A DNA stretch of 64,000 nt from Acidobacteriota bacterium (GTDB lineage Bacteria > Acidobacteriota > Blastocatellia > Pyrinomonadales > Pyrinomonadaceae), in assembly GCA_016718135.1 (NCBI GenBank), contig JADKEF010000001.1, forward strand, positions 245,001 through 309,000. Reading direction: 5' to 3'. This document shows positions 28,840 to 36,995 of the stretch, piece after piece. The notes under the pieces are model-generated. The model was given only the letters and a program-made list of their open reading frames with translations. It did no database searches and was not told the origin of the DNA. How positions within the stretch are numbered: the first letter of the stretch is position 1; each line of letters begins with the position of its first letter. The translations under genes and the position numbers were made by a program.

Positions 28840-29365
28840 CTTGCTGATGCTCAACACGGGCGACGGTAAGGGCAAGACGACGGCCGCAATCGGCACGATG
28901 GTGCGGGCCGCGGGGCGTGAACTGAAGTGCTGCATGATCCAGTTCATGAAGTCCAAGACCGACCGCTACGGAGAGCACGAGAGCCTCGAAAAGCTCGGTA
29001 TCGAAGTTCACACAATGGGCGACGGCTTCACGTGGGACACCAACGACAAGACACAAGACATCCAAACAAGTCGAGAAACATGGGCACTCTGCGTTGAAAA
29101 AATGCGCAGTCGCGACTACGAACTGCTCGTTTTTGACGAACTGCTCTATGTGCTCAGCTATGGATTTCTCGACATCGACGCCATAATTGCCGAGATAGAC
29201 GCGGTCCGTGCCGATCAGCCGCATCTGCACATCATCGCTACCGGAAGAAACGTCGATGACGCCCTCACAAAGCTAATCGAAAAAGCCGATCTCGTCACCG
29301 AAATGCGAGAGATCAAGCATCCGTTCAATGCGGGCATTTATGCCCAGCAGGGAATTGAGTTCTAA
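28784..29365 (+). CDS. cobO: Corrinoid adenosyltransferase (CobO/BtuR type)
   Basis: 193 residues. The P-loop is GDGKGKTT at residues 26-33; downstream blocks LKCCMIQFMKSKTDRYGEHE, DYELLVFDELLYVLSYGFLD and LHIIATGRNVDDALTKLIEK are characteristic of the CobA/CobO/BtuR ATP:cob(I)alamin adenosyltransferases. It adds the 5'-deoxyadenosyl group to the corrinoid cobalt. No other cobalamin genes are adjacent, so it probably serves salvage. It ends immediately before pgpA. Confidence 0.93.
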   Translation: MSEKRYKWRRDDYRESTKGLLMLNTGDGKGKTTAAIGTMVRAAGRELKCCMIQFMKSKTDRYGEHESLEKLGIEVHTMGDGFTWDTNDKTQDIQTSRETWALCVEKMRSRDYELLVFDELLYVLSYGFLDIDAIIAEIDAVRADQPHLHIIATGRNVDDALTKLIEKADLVTEMREIKHPFNAGIYAQQGIEF

Positions 29366-29926
29366 GTGAAGCAAAACGTCGAAAAACGAAATCCGCAGGG
29401 AATTATCGATTACCTGGCTCTGGCTTTGACTACGTGGGGCGTTGGCTATCTGCCGTTAATGCCGGGAACATTTGGGTCGATGGTCGGCGTCTTGATCTAC
29501 TTCGGGGTTGTTTGGTTTGATATTTCGGTCGGCGTTCAGTTTGTGACGGCGGGGTATACACCGGATCAGATCACTGCGTTGATCTGGGCATCAAATTCGA
29601 TCTTGCTCATCACCTTCATTATTATAGGTATTTGGGCGTCGGGCAGAACGATCGGGATCCTGGGAAATACAGATCCGAGCGAAGCCGTCGTCGACGAAGT
29701 TCTTGGTGTGCTGATAACACTTCTCTTCATCCCGCAAGGAGCGGGTTGGATCTATATTCTCGCCGGTTTTGGCCTATTTAGACTATTCGATATTTGGAAG
29801 CCGTATCCGATCGATTCGTTACAGAGCCTACCGGCGGGTGTCGGGGTTTGCGCGGATGATATCGTTGCCGGAGTTTACGCCGGGATGTGCCTTTCGATCG
29901 GGTATGCGATTACAATATTGGTATGA
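29366..29926 (+). CDS. pgpA: Phosphatidylglycerophosphatase A
   Basis: 186 residues; membrane phosphatase of phosphatidylglycerol synthesis. PgpA marks: TTWGVGYLPLMPGTFGSMVG near the N-terminus, DPSEAVVDEVLGVLITLLF, FGLFRLFDIWKPYPIDSLQS, and GVGVCADDIVAGVYAG, which together supply the conserved acidic residues. The start is a GTG directly after the cobO stop. The last bases overlap the ATG of the DUF1835 gene (ATGA). Confidence 0.93.
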   Translation: MKQNVEKRNPQGIIDYLALALTTWGVGYLPLMPGTFGSMVGVLIYFGVVWFDISVGVQFVTAGYTPDQITALIWASNSILLITFIIIGIWASGRTIGILGNTDPSEAVVDEVLGVLITLLFIPQGAGWIYILAGFGLFRLFDIWKPYPIDSLQSLPAGVGVCADDIVAGVYAGMCLSIGYAITILV

Positions 29927-30642
29927 TCTACCACATTTTACCCGGCGACGCTCAGGTTGAGGAATTTAATAAGTCAGGGCTCGAAGGCAAAGTCATTGTC
30001 TGTCGCGAGGCATTGATCGACGGCCCGATAGATGCTGACGCGCTGCACGAATTCTGGGAGCAGCGTGCGAGATTCGTCGTGGCGTCGCACGGCAGCGACG
30101 AGATCGAATATCACGAAAAAGTCGCTGGCGAACTCATCCTCCTTACCGAACTAGAATCCGACGACGAAGTAAATCTCTGGTTTGAATACGAACTATTTTG
30201 CAGCGTAAACATGTGGTTTTGCCTGTCGTTGCTCTCCGAAACCGAAGCTACGGTCTATCGCGTCGAACCGATCGGCCTCGACGTGGAAAAGCGTTGGGAT
30301 GGTTTCGCATTCTTTGACGCCGACGACCTGCGGGCGTGTGCCGAACTCCGGACAAAGCTAACCGCCGAAGATATCGAACTCGGTACTAAACTCTGGAACG
30401 CTTATCGCCACCGCGACCACACCGCCCTTCGCGACCTATCCAAAACCGAATCTGCGGCTTTTCCGTACCTTGCGGAAGTCACCGCCGCCGCGATCGACCA
30501 GGATATCGAGCCACTCGAAGTCGTCCGTTCGATCACCGCTACGGGTGAAACAGATTTCGCAAAGATCTTCGCCGAATTCAAAAAACGAGCAGGCGTGTAT
30601 GGTTATGGGGATGTGCAGGTGCAGAAGCTGCTAGATCTCTAA
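29923..30642 (+). CDS. DUF1835 domain protein
   Basis: 239-residue cytoplasmic protein. DUF1835 features are present: MIYHILPGDAQVEEFNKSGL, VIVCREALIDGPIDAD and the FWEQRARFV block, followed by LWFEYELFCSVNMWFCLSLL with two LWFE-type motifs. The family function is unknown. Its ATG overlaps the pgpA stop, indicating translational coupling. It faces the corA gene tail to tail with a three-base gap. Confidence 0.85.
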   Translation: MIYHILPGDAQVEEFNKSGLEGKVIVCREALIDGPIDADALHEFWEQRARFVVASHGSDEIEYHEKVAGELILLTELESDDEVNLWFEYELFCSVNMWFCLSLLSETEATVYRVEPIGLDVEKRWDGFAFFDADDLRACAELRTKLTAEDIELGTKLWNAYRHRDHTALRDLSKTESAAFPYLAEVTAAAIDQDIEPLEVVRSITATGETDFAKIFAEFKKRAGVYGYGDVQVQKLLDL

Positions 30643-30645
30643 TTA

Positions 30646-31704
30646 CTAAACATCATCAAAATCCCGGTCTGCCCGTTCGGGTTTGGTTGGGACACTACTT
30701 GTGTCGTCTCCCTGAAATATCCAACCGCGTCGCCAGAAATAATACAGAAGGACTATCGTGATAACGAGCATCAGGCCGAGTGTCATGAAATAGCCCATTT
30801 CGGTCTTCAACTCCGGCATGTGCTCGAAGTTCATACCGTAGATGCCGGCGATCAACGAAAGTGGCAGAATGATCGCCGACAGTACGGCGAGGGTTTTCAT
30901 CACGTCGTTGGTGCGGTTACCGACTACGGCGAAATGGATCTCAAAAAGCCCTGCGACCAGATCACGATAACCTTCGGAAAGATCCGATATCCGCTGTAGG
31001 TGGTCGTGCACGTCGCGAAAGAAGGGCAGCACGGCAACAGGGATCTGCGGAAATTCACCATGTGACATTCGATATAGAACCTCTCGTTGTCGAGAAGAGA
31101 TGCGCTTGAGCCTCGCGACGCTACGCCGAATATCCATCACGTCGCCGAGAACCGCGTCGTTTCCTCGTTTCATGTCGAGCACTCGGTCCTCGAGATCGTC
31201 GATCGCTCTGTCAAAATCGTCCACGATCGGCATGTACTGATCGACCAATTCATCCAGTATTCGCTGGAGCAGGTAGGCGGCTCCGCGATGGCAGATAAAT
31301 GTGCTGCTTCGGAGTTGCTGCTTGACTATTTTGATACTGCGGAAACGCTGAACGTGAAAAGTGACTACGTAATTCGGGCCAAGATAGCCGTCAAGTTCCT
31401 TGGTCACGAAATTGCCCGGATTCGTTTCGCCCGGTTTAATGCCGTGGACGATGAAATAAAGATACTTATCGAATGCCTCGACCTTTGGCTGATTGCGGAT
31501 CTCGATACAGTCTTCGATCGTAAGGTGGTGAAACTCAAAGATGTTCGTCAAAACGTCTTTAGCCTCTTCCAAATGAGCCCCGGTCTCGCCCTGCAGATCG
31601 ACCCAAACGACATTCGTTTCGTCTTTGAGCAATTCGGGCAGATCGTCTCGCGTAAAACCCTCCTCGACCTGGCCTGCTCCTTTTCTGTAGACAAAAATTT
31701 CCAT
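30646..31704 (-). CDS. corA: Magnesium/cobalt transporter CorA
   Basis: 352 residues. A cytoplasmic domain (FEFHHLTIEDCIEIRNQPKV and similar) precedes two C-terminal membrane helices. The selectivity signature GMN is present in AGIYGMNFEHMPELK, with LPLSLIAGI before it and the second helix MTLGLMLVITIVLLYYFWRR. It forms a pentameric Mg2+ channel of the inner membrane. Single gene. Confidence 0.95.
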   Translation of the reverse strand: MEIFVYRKGAGQVEEGFTRDDLPELLKDETNVVWVDLQGETGAHLEEAKDVLTNIFEFHHLTIEDCIEIRNQPKVEAFDKYLYFIVHGIKPGETNPGNFVTKELDGYLGPNYVVTFHVQRFRSIKIVKQQLRSSTFICHRGAAYLLQRILDELVDQYMPIVDDFDRAIDDLEDRVLDMKRGNDAVLGDVMDIRRSVARLKRISSRQREVLYRMSHGEFPQIPVAVLPFFRDVHDHLQRISDLSEGYRDLVAGLFEIHFAVVGNRTNDVMKTLAVLSAIILPLSLIAGIYGMNFEHMPELKTEMGYFMTLGLMLVITIVLLYYFWRRGWIFQGDDTSSVPTKPERADRDFDDV

Positions 31705-31940
31705 TTAGCTTGCCGAAAGTATGCCGAAAATCGTGGTTTGAGGCAAACGAACAGGCCGTTCGCTCTAACGATCAATAGTTGAAGAGTTTACAGTCGCAAG
31801 TTTCGTCGACTTTCAACTATGAACTTTCCAAATGTTGACCGTTAGTACCAATTGGCGGTCTGCCGGTTTCGCTGTCAAAATCGCAGGATCTAGCGTTCCA
31901 GACAGTTTTCTGCCGATGTGATAATCTGAGTTTGATCCAT

Positions 31941-32870
31941 ATGAGTGAAAATGTAGCCAGCCTTAGTGTTTCCGGTGTGACCAAAAGATTCGGCGATTTT
32001 ACGGCGGTCGAGAATTTGAGCTTCGAGGTGCGTCCGGGCCGTGTTTTTGGCTTTTTGGGGCCGAATGGTGCGGGGAAAACTACGACGATACGCATGATCG
32101 TCGGAATTACTATTCCGGACGAAGGCGTTGTCGAACTTTTCGGCGAGCGAATGTCTCCAAAACTTCAGGATCGCATCGGATATCTTCCCGAGGAACGCGG
32201 GTTGTACAAGAAGATGAAGATCGTCGATCAACTGCGGTACTTTGCGGCGTTGAAGAGTATCCCGAAAGAGGTCGCCGACAAACGCATCGACTTCTGGCTC
32301 GGCCGCATGAACCTTTCCGAATGGAAAACAAAGAAAACGACCGATCTTTCGAAAGGAATGCAGCAGAAAATTCAATTTATCTCGACCGTACTGCACGATC
32401 CCGACCTGCTCATCCTCGACGAACCCTTCTCCGGCCTCGATCCGGTCAATGTTGAGTTCATGATCGACGTTCTGTCGGAATTTAAACAGAAAAATAAGAC
32501 GGTGATCTTCTCCACGCACCTCATGGAAACGGCGGAACGCCTTTGTCACGACATAATTTTGATAAATAAGTCGAAGAAAGTGATCGGCGGCAGTTTGCGG
32601 GAAGTTAAGGAGAGTTACGGCAAGAATATCATCGCTTTGCGTTCGGTCGGTGGTGATGCGGTTTTGAGTGATAAGAGTCTTGTTGTTTCTGTCGAAGTTC
32701 ATGCGGATGAAAAAGACATAGTTCTTGCGGACGGTGCGGACTCGCAGCATCTTTTGCGGAAGCTGGTTGAAAGCGGGGCGACAGTTACAAAATTCGAACA
32801 GGTCGAGCCGACGTTGAATGATATTTTTATCGAGCAGGTTGGAGGCTCCAAGTCAGAACCGCCCGCGTAA
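31941..32870 (+). CDS. ABC transporter ATP-binding protein (NatA-like)
   Basis: 309 residues. Walker A GPNGAGKTTT, signature LSKGMQQKIQFI, Walker B DLLILDEPFSGLDP, and an H-loop in IFSTHLMETAERLC. The C-terminal DUF4162-like extension is typical of NatA-type exporters. It pairs with the permease gene at 32969. The last residues (SKSEPPA) are encoded by the left arm of a palindrome inserted at the gene end, so the original C-terminus has probably been altered. Confidence 0.92.
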   Translation: MSENVASLSVSGVTKRFGDFTAVENLSFEVRPGRVFGFLGPNGAGKTTTIRMIVGITIPDEGVVELFGERMSPKLQDRIGYLPEERGLYKKMKIVDQLRYFAALKSIPKEVADKRIDFWLGRMNLSEWKTKKTTDLSKGMQQKIQFISTVLHDPDLLILDEPFSGLDPVNVEFMIDVLSEFKQKNKTVIFSTHLMETAERLCHDIILINKSKKVIGGSLREVKESYGKNIIALRSVGGDAVLSDKSLVVSVEVHADEKDIVLADGADSQHLLRKLVESGATVTKFEQVEPTLNDIFIEQVGGSKSEPPA

Positions 32871-32960
32871 GCGGGCGGTACGACTGTCGCTACGTGCGAC
32901 GTTCAGCCTGGCCAGAAAGCCGAACTTATGTACTTGCCGCCCGCTTACGCAGGCGGTTCT
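32855..32960. repeat. Palindromic element between ABC ATPase and permease genes
   Basis: The left arm AGAACCGCCCGCGTAAGCGG (32855-32874) is matched in reverse by CCGCTTACGCAGGCGGTTCT (32941-32960), about 66 bases apart. Each arm is itself nearly palindromic (CCGCCCGCGTAAGCGGGCGG). It spans the end of the ATPase gene and its stop codon. This has the look of a small mobile palindrome. Confidence 0.75.
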
Positions 32961-32968
32961 GCCAAGAT

Positions 32969-34321
32969 ATGCGTAAATTTCTCGCGGTTGTAAAACACGA
33001 ATACAAAAAAGTCGTCTACAAATGGTCGTTCCTTCTCGGTACGCTTCTGTTTCCGGTGCTCGGGCTTGGATTTGCGATCGTTCCGGCAATTATTTTTTCG
33101 CTAAAGGGCGAAACGACCCGAATTGTGGTCGTTGACGCCTCGGGCAAGATACTGCCGCGGCTGAAGGAGAATCTTTCGTCCGAGCGAATAAAAGAAAAAG
33201 CCCGCCAGGCTGCAAAGGAACAGATCGGCGACTTGAATGCTTCGCAGGAAGAAAAGATGCGGAGAGGCGCGGACCAATTAGCGTCCGGTTTTACCTTCGT
33301 CGATTACCCGTGGGCGGGGAAGTCGGTCGCCGAGATACGTCAGGACCTTAACACAAAGGCCGCGACGGATGAGATCGATGCTTATTTGCTTATTCCGGCA
33401 GATGTCGAGACGAAGAACGCTTCGTTTGAATTTCGTTCTCGAAAGGGCGGCGATTTTGTCGCTAACGACACCTTGAAGGACGCTTTGAACCAAGCAGTTC
33501 GTTCTCAGCGGCTTTCCGATGCAAATATTAACGAAACTTTAGTCAAAGATCTCAGCCAGAATATTGCTTTTGAGGCCAAGTCTATCAATGAGAAGGGCGA
33601 GGAGAAGGACAGCGATATGCTCTTTATCGCGTCGCTCGTCATCGGAATGTTGATCTATTTAACGCTGACGATCTACGGCCAGGTGATCCTAGGTGCTGTC
33701 GTCGAGGAAAAAGAAACGCGCATCGCCGAGGTGCTTTTTTCGTCGGCACGACCATTTGAACTGATGTTCGGCAAACTCGTCGGTGTTGGGCTGGCAGGAT
33801 TGACGCAGCTCGGAATTTGGGTGATCTCTTTGGCAGTTCTAGTTGGAGTCGCCGCAACGCAAGGCGGAGCGGGAGATCTTCTCACCGGGCTGCCGAGCAT
33901 CTCTCCGTTGATGGTCTTTCTCTTTTTGGTGTATTTCGTCGTCGGTTATTTCGTGTATGCGTCCATCTTTGCGCTCATCGGAGCGATGGTGACGACGGTG
34001 CAGGAAGGCGGGCAATTCGCTTTTCCGCCGATCATGATAATGCTGATCGGTTTCTATTTTTGCTTCGCGGTGATTCGCGACCCGAACTCCGACCTTTCAT
34101 TCTGGGTCTCGATCGCACCGCTCTTCGCTCCGCTCACAATGCCCGTGCGGATACTCGCCGAGATGCCCCCGTTTTGGCAGATCGCTCTGTCTATTTTTCT
34201 AAACGTCCTAACCATCACCGGCCTCGTCTGGCTCGCATCCCGCGTCTATCGCGTCGGCATGCTGATGTACGGCAAACGTGCGACGATACCTGAGGTTTGG
34301 AAATGGATACGGCAAGCGTAG
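32969..34321 (+). CDS. ABC transporter permease (NatB-like)
   Basis: About 450 residues. An N-terminal membrane segment (FLLGTLLFPVLGLGFAIVPA) is followed by a long extracytoplasmic domain (to about residue 210) and then six hydrophobic segments, for example LFIASLVIGMLIYLTLTIYG and LPSISPLMVFLFLVYFVVGY. The motif EEKETRIAEVLFSSARPFEL after the second segment is characteristic of the NatB/ABC-2 family. It probably forms an exporter with the ATPase; substrate unknown. ATG 32969 was chosen because the MRKFLAVVKHEYKK start is conserved in the family. Confidence 0.9.
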   Translation: MRKFLAVVKHEYKKVVYKWSFLLGTLLFPVLGLGFAIVPAIIFSLKGETTRIVVVDASGKILPRLKENLSSERIKEKARQAAKEQIGDLNASQEEKMRRGADQLASGFTFVDYPWAGKSVAEIRQDLNTKAATDEIDAYLLIPADVETKNASFEFRSRKGGDFVANDTLKDALNQAVRSQRLSDANINETLVKDLSQNIAFEAKSINEKGEEKDSDMLFIASLVIGMLIYLTLTIYGQVILGAVVEEKETRIAEVLFSSARPFELMFGKLVGVGLAGLTQLGIWVISLAVLVGVAATQGGAGDLLTGLPSISPLMVFLFLVYFVVGYFVYASIFALIGAMVTTVQEGGQFAFPPIMIMLIGFYFCFAVIRDPNSDLSFWVSIAPLFAPLTMPVRILAEMPPFWQIALSIFLNVLTITGLVWLASRVYRVGMLMYGKRATIPEVWKWIRQA

Positions 34322-34326
34322 AGCCA

Positions 34327-35112
34327 ATGGAAGATGTAATATTCAAAATTCAAAAGTTTTGGTGGATCTACTTAACCGTTGTTGCCAGTACTCTAATGAT
34401 CATCGGCTGCGGGTCGCCGCCTCCGGCCGCTAAAAAGACGACGCCAACGCCATCAGTGACTCCGATCCCTCCCGAAGCGGTCCAAGTGGATAAACCTGTT
34501 AACGTCAGTTTTTCGACATATTCCAAAGACTGGCCGGTAGGTTGGCAATGGATCGATCCGGATGAAAAAGACGCACCAACGACGAAGGATGTTAAAGGTG
34601 GCGTACTGCGTGTTCGCGTGCCAAACGGCAAAGACCTTTACGGCGACAAACGCAACGCTCCGCGATATATCAAGCCGATCACCGGTGACTTTGAGATCGA
34701 AACGCAGGTAAAAGTTTTACCGAAAGAAAACTATCAGGGGGCGGGACTTCTGATCTATCTCGATGGCAATAATTATATGCGTTTCGAGCGTGCATACGGA
34801 GGCATCGGCGGTGGTGGCGAGGGTATTCGAATAGACGTTCGCGAGGGCGAAGAATACCACTCAATCGTCACGCCAAATGATATCCAAACCGAGGCTCCCG
34901 AGATCCAAATGAAGATCGTCCGCAGCGGGCCGACCTTCTCAGCCTATTGGCGCATCGACGAAGAATCTGAATGGCGCGAAGCGGGCGTTTTCGAGTCGAA
35001 ATTCCCCGAAACCATTTTCACCGGCCTTGTCGCGTGCAATACGGCCCGCGAGATCATAGCTGAATTTGGCTATATCAAACTGCTGCCAAAAACGAAGAGG
35101 CTCGATAAATAG
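34327..35112 (+). CDS. Lipoprotein with DUF1349-like beta-sandwich
   Basis: About 261 residues. The N-terminus has a lipobox (VASTLMIIGCGSPPPAA) and a Pro/Thr-rich linker. The rest is a DUF1349-like concanavalin-type fold: YIKPITGDFEIETQVKVLPK, YQGAGLLIYLDGNNYMRFER and FTGLVACN. Related proteins bind or act on polysaccharide, but this is inference. It starts a few bases after the ABC permease stop and may be part of the same unit. Confidence 0.75.
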   Translation: MEDVIFKIQKFWWIYLTVVASTLMIIGCGSPPPAAKKTTPTPSVTPIPPEAVQVDKPVNVSFSTYSKDWPVGWQWIDPDEKDAPTTKDVKGGVLRVRVPNGKDLYGDKRNAPRYIKPITGDFEIETQVKVLPKENYQGAGLLIYLDGNNYMRFERAYGGIGGGGEGIRIDVREGEEYHSIVTPNDIQTEAPEIQMKIVRSGPTFSAYWRIDEESEWREAGVFESKFPETIFTGLVACNTAREIIAEFGYIKLLPKTKRLDK

Positions 35113-35231
35113 CGAACATCGTACATCAGCGAAACGTATATTGAGTTGTGTAAAAGGCTTGTAGAACCGCGATATTTGTAGTACAACGTAGGTATTCGGT
35201 CAAAGTCATTTCGTTGAGTAAGGAGAATATT

Positions 35232-35483
35232 ATGTCTATCATTTGGCAACTCTTTGTCGGCTTGATCATTGGTGTGATCGCACGTTTTCTGCTTCCTGGT
35301 CAGGAAGCGATCGCGAGCGGGTTTTTGGGTTGGCTCGTAACTGCGGGTATCGGTATGGGAGGCTCGCTACTCGGCAGCGTCGTTGGCCGAGCCATCTGGA
35401 AAGACCAGAATTACAAGGCTGGCTGGATCCTCTCGATCCTCGGAGCGATGGGATTGCTGCTACTGTTCCGCTTCCTTTTTTAA
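35232..35483 (+). CDS. GlsB/YeaQ/YmgE family membrane protein
   Basis: 83-residue protein with three membrane helices (SIIWQLFVGLIIGVIARFLL, FLGWLVTAGIGMGGSLLGSV and GWILSILGAMGLLLL), matching the transglycosylase-associated family. These small proteins respond to envelope or general stress in other bacteria. ATG 35232 has AAGGAG at good spacing. Confidence 0.85.
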   Translation: MSIIWQLFVGLIIGVIARFLLPGQEAIASGFLGWLVTAGIGMGGSLLGSVVGRAIWKDQNYKAGWILSILGAMGLLLLFRFLF

Positions 35484-35523
35484 GAACTTGTGCGAGTTAG
35501 GGCGAATGGTAAGTCTGTTCGCC

Positions 35524-35931
35524 CTAATTCGTAGCAGTCTCAGGCAGTGCCATTTTCACAAGGCCGTCAAAGGCAACGTGATACGCAACGCCTTTGACCG
35601 GAACACTCATTTCCTCCTCAGTTTTACCCTCAGAATTCGCGATACCAACGCTCGCGAAATAGCACGACGCACCGTGTGCCGCAGCCCGCCGGACCTGCGT
35701 TTGAAAGACCTCTTCGCCCTCGATCCGCCCGCGGCCGGGATGCATTGCCGTGCGGACGACGAAAAAGCCGATCTCGCCGTCTTTGTGCGCGACGATCTGC
35801 GGCTGCGTTTCGCGGTCGGCGATAACATCCGCTAACTCGATCTTCCAACCGCCTTCCTCAAGCTGGCCGCAAACTATCTCCACCCCAAAGGCATGAACGT
35901 CGGCCTCGGTCATCAATTCTCTGTCTGTCAT
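35524..35931 (-). CDS. Hypothetical protein
   Basis: 135 residues with no recognised family. A cytoplasmic, mixed alpha/beta protein is suggested by DVHAFGVEIVCGQLEEGGWK, GEIGFFVVRTAMHP and SCYFASVGIANSEGKTEEEM. It has no signal peptide and no membrane segment. It lies between the GlsB-like gene and the divergent threonine dehydratase gene. Confidence 0.55.
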   Translation of the reverse strand: MTDRELMTEADVHAFGVEIVCGQLEEGGWKIELADVIADRETQPQIVAHKDGEIGFFVVRTAMHPGRGRIEGEEVFQTQVRRAAAHGASCYFASVGIANSEGKTEEEMSVPVKGVAYHVAFDGLVKMALPETATN

Positions 35932-36015
35932 TAACCATATTTTACGTTTCGCAGCCCGTTTTGTACAAAATAGAACCTTTCGCGAACCGTCCGAGACGGT
36001 GATATATTTACCTCA

Positions 36016-36969
36016 ATGGACATCAACGACATCCGCTCCGCCGCAGAACGAATTCGCCGATACGTCAAAAGAACGCCTCTCGAACGTAGCGATTCCCTCA
36101 GCAAAAGGCTAAACACAAATGTTTACGTCAAGTACGAGCTTTTTCAAAAAGCAGGCTCGTTCAAACCGCGCGGAGCATTCAATAAGCTTCTTCAGCTTAG
36201 TGATGACGAAAAGGCAAAAGGCGTCGTCGCGGTCAGCGGCGGCAATCATGCTCAGGCCGTCGCCTACGCCGCGAGCGTTCTCGGCATCGATGCCGTGATC
36301 GCGATGCCGGAAAACACTCCGGCGACTTACCTGAACGCCACACGAAGCTACGGAGCGACGGTCGATCTGCAGCCGACTATCGCCGATGCCTTTGCCAAGG
36401 TCAACGAATACGTCGCCGAAGGACGAGTCGTAGTTCATCCCTTCGATGATGAGGCTGTGATCGAAGGGCAGGGAACTGTGGGTCTTGAAATATTCGAAGA
36501 TGTTCCGCAGATAACGGATGTTTTCGCAAGCATCGGCGGCGGCGGAATGGCTGGCGGCGTGGCATTTGCTCTTAAGTCGCTCAAGCCAACAGTTCGTGCA
36601 TGGGGCGTCGAAACTGTCGGAGCCGATGCAATGTCGCAGGCGATCGCGGCGGGTGAACCTGTGACACTACCGGCGATCACGTCGATCGCAAAAACACTTG
36701 GTGCTCCGTACGTTACGACACGAACTCTCGATCTGGTTCGCGACAATATGGAGAGCGTAACGGTTGTGAGTGATGCCGACGCGGTGCGTGAAATACTTTA
36801 CATCGCCGAACGTTTGAAGGTCATCACCGAACCCGCGGCTGCATGCAACGTCGCTGCCGCCGAAAAACTGAGGGATAACTTCACGCCCAACAGCCACGTC
36901 GTTATCGTACTCTGCGGCGGGAATACGTCGATTGTCGATGCGAGCGGCTACCTTCGTTTGCTCGCATGA
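36016..36969 (+). CDS. Threonine/serine dehydratase (PLP-dependent)
   Basis: 317 residues, fold type II PLP enzyme. The PLP lysine is in KAGSFKPRGAFNKL, the phosphate-binding loop is VAVSGGNHAQAVAYAAS, and the glycine loop is SIGGGGMAGGVAFAL; LCGGNTSI lies near the end. It converts threonine to 2-oxobutyrate (or serine to pyruvate). The length lacks a regulatory ACT domain, so it resembles catabolic or unregulated enzymes. Single gene. Confidence 0.9.
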   Translation: MDINDIRSAAERIRRYVKRTPLERSDSLSKRLNTNVYVKYELFQKAGSFKPRGAFNKLLQLSDDEKAKGVVAVSGGNHAQAVAYAASVLGIDAVIAMPENTPATYLNATRSYGATVDLQPTIADAFAKVNEYVAEGRVVVHPFDDEAVIEGQGTVGLEIFEDVPQITDVFASIGGGGMAGGVAFALKSLKPTVRAWGVETVGADAMSQAIAAGEPVTLPAITSIAKTLGAPYVTTRTLDLVRDNMESVTVVSDADAVREILYIAERLKVITEPAAACNVAAAEKLRDNFTPNSHVVIVLCGGNTSIVDASGYLRLLA

Positions 36970-36995
36970 TGGGTTCAGAATGCGAACGGCTCAGT

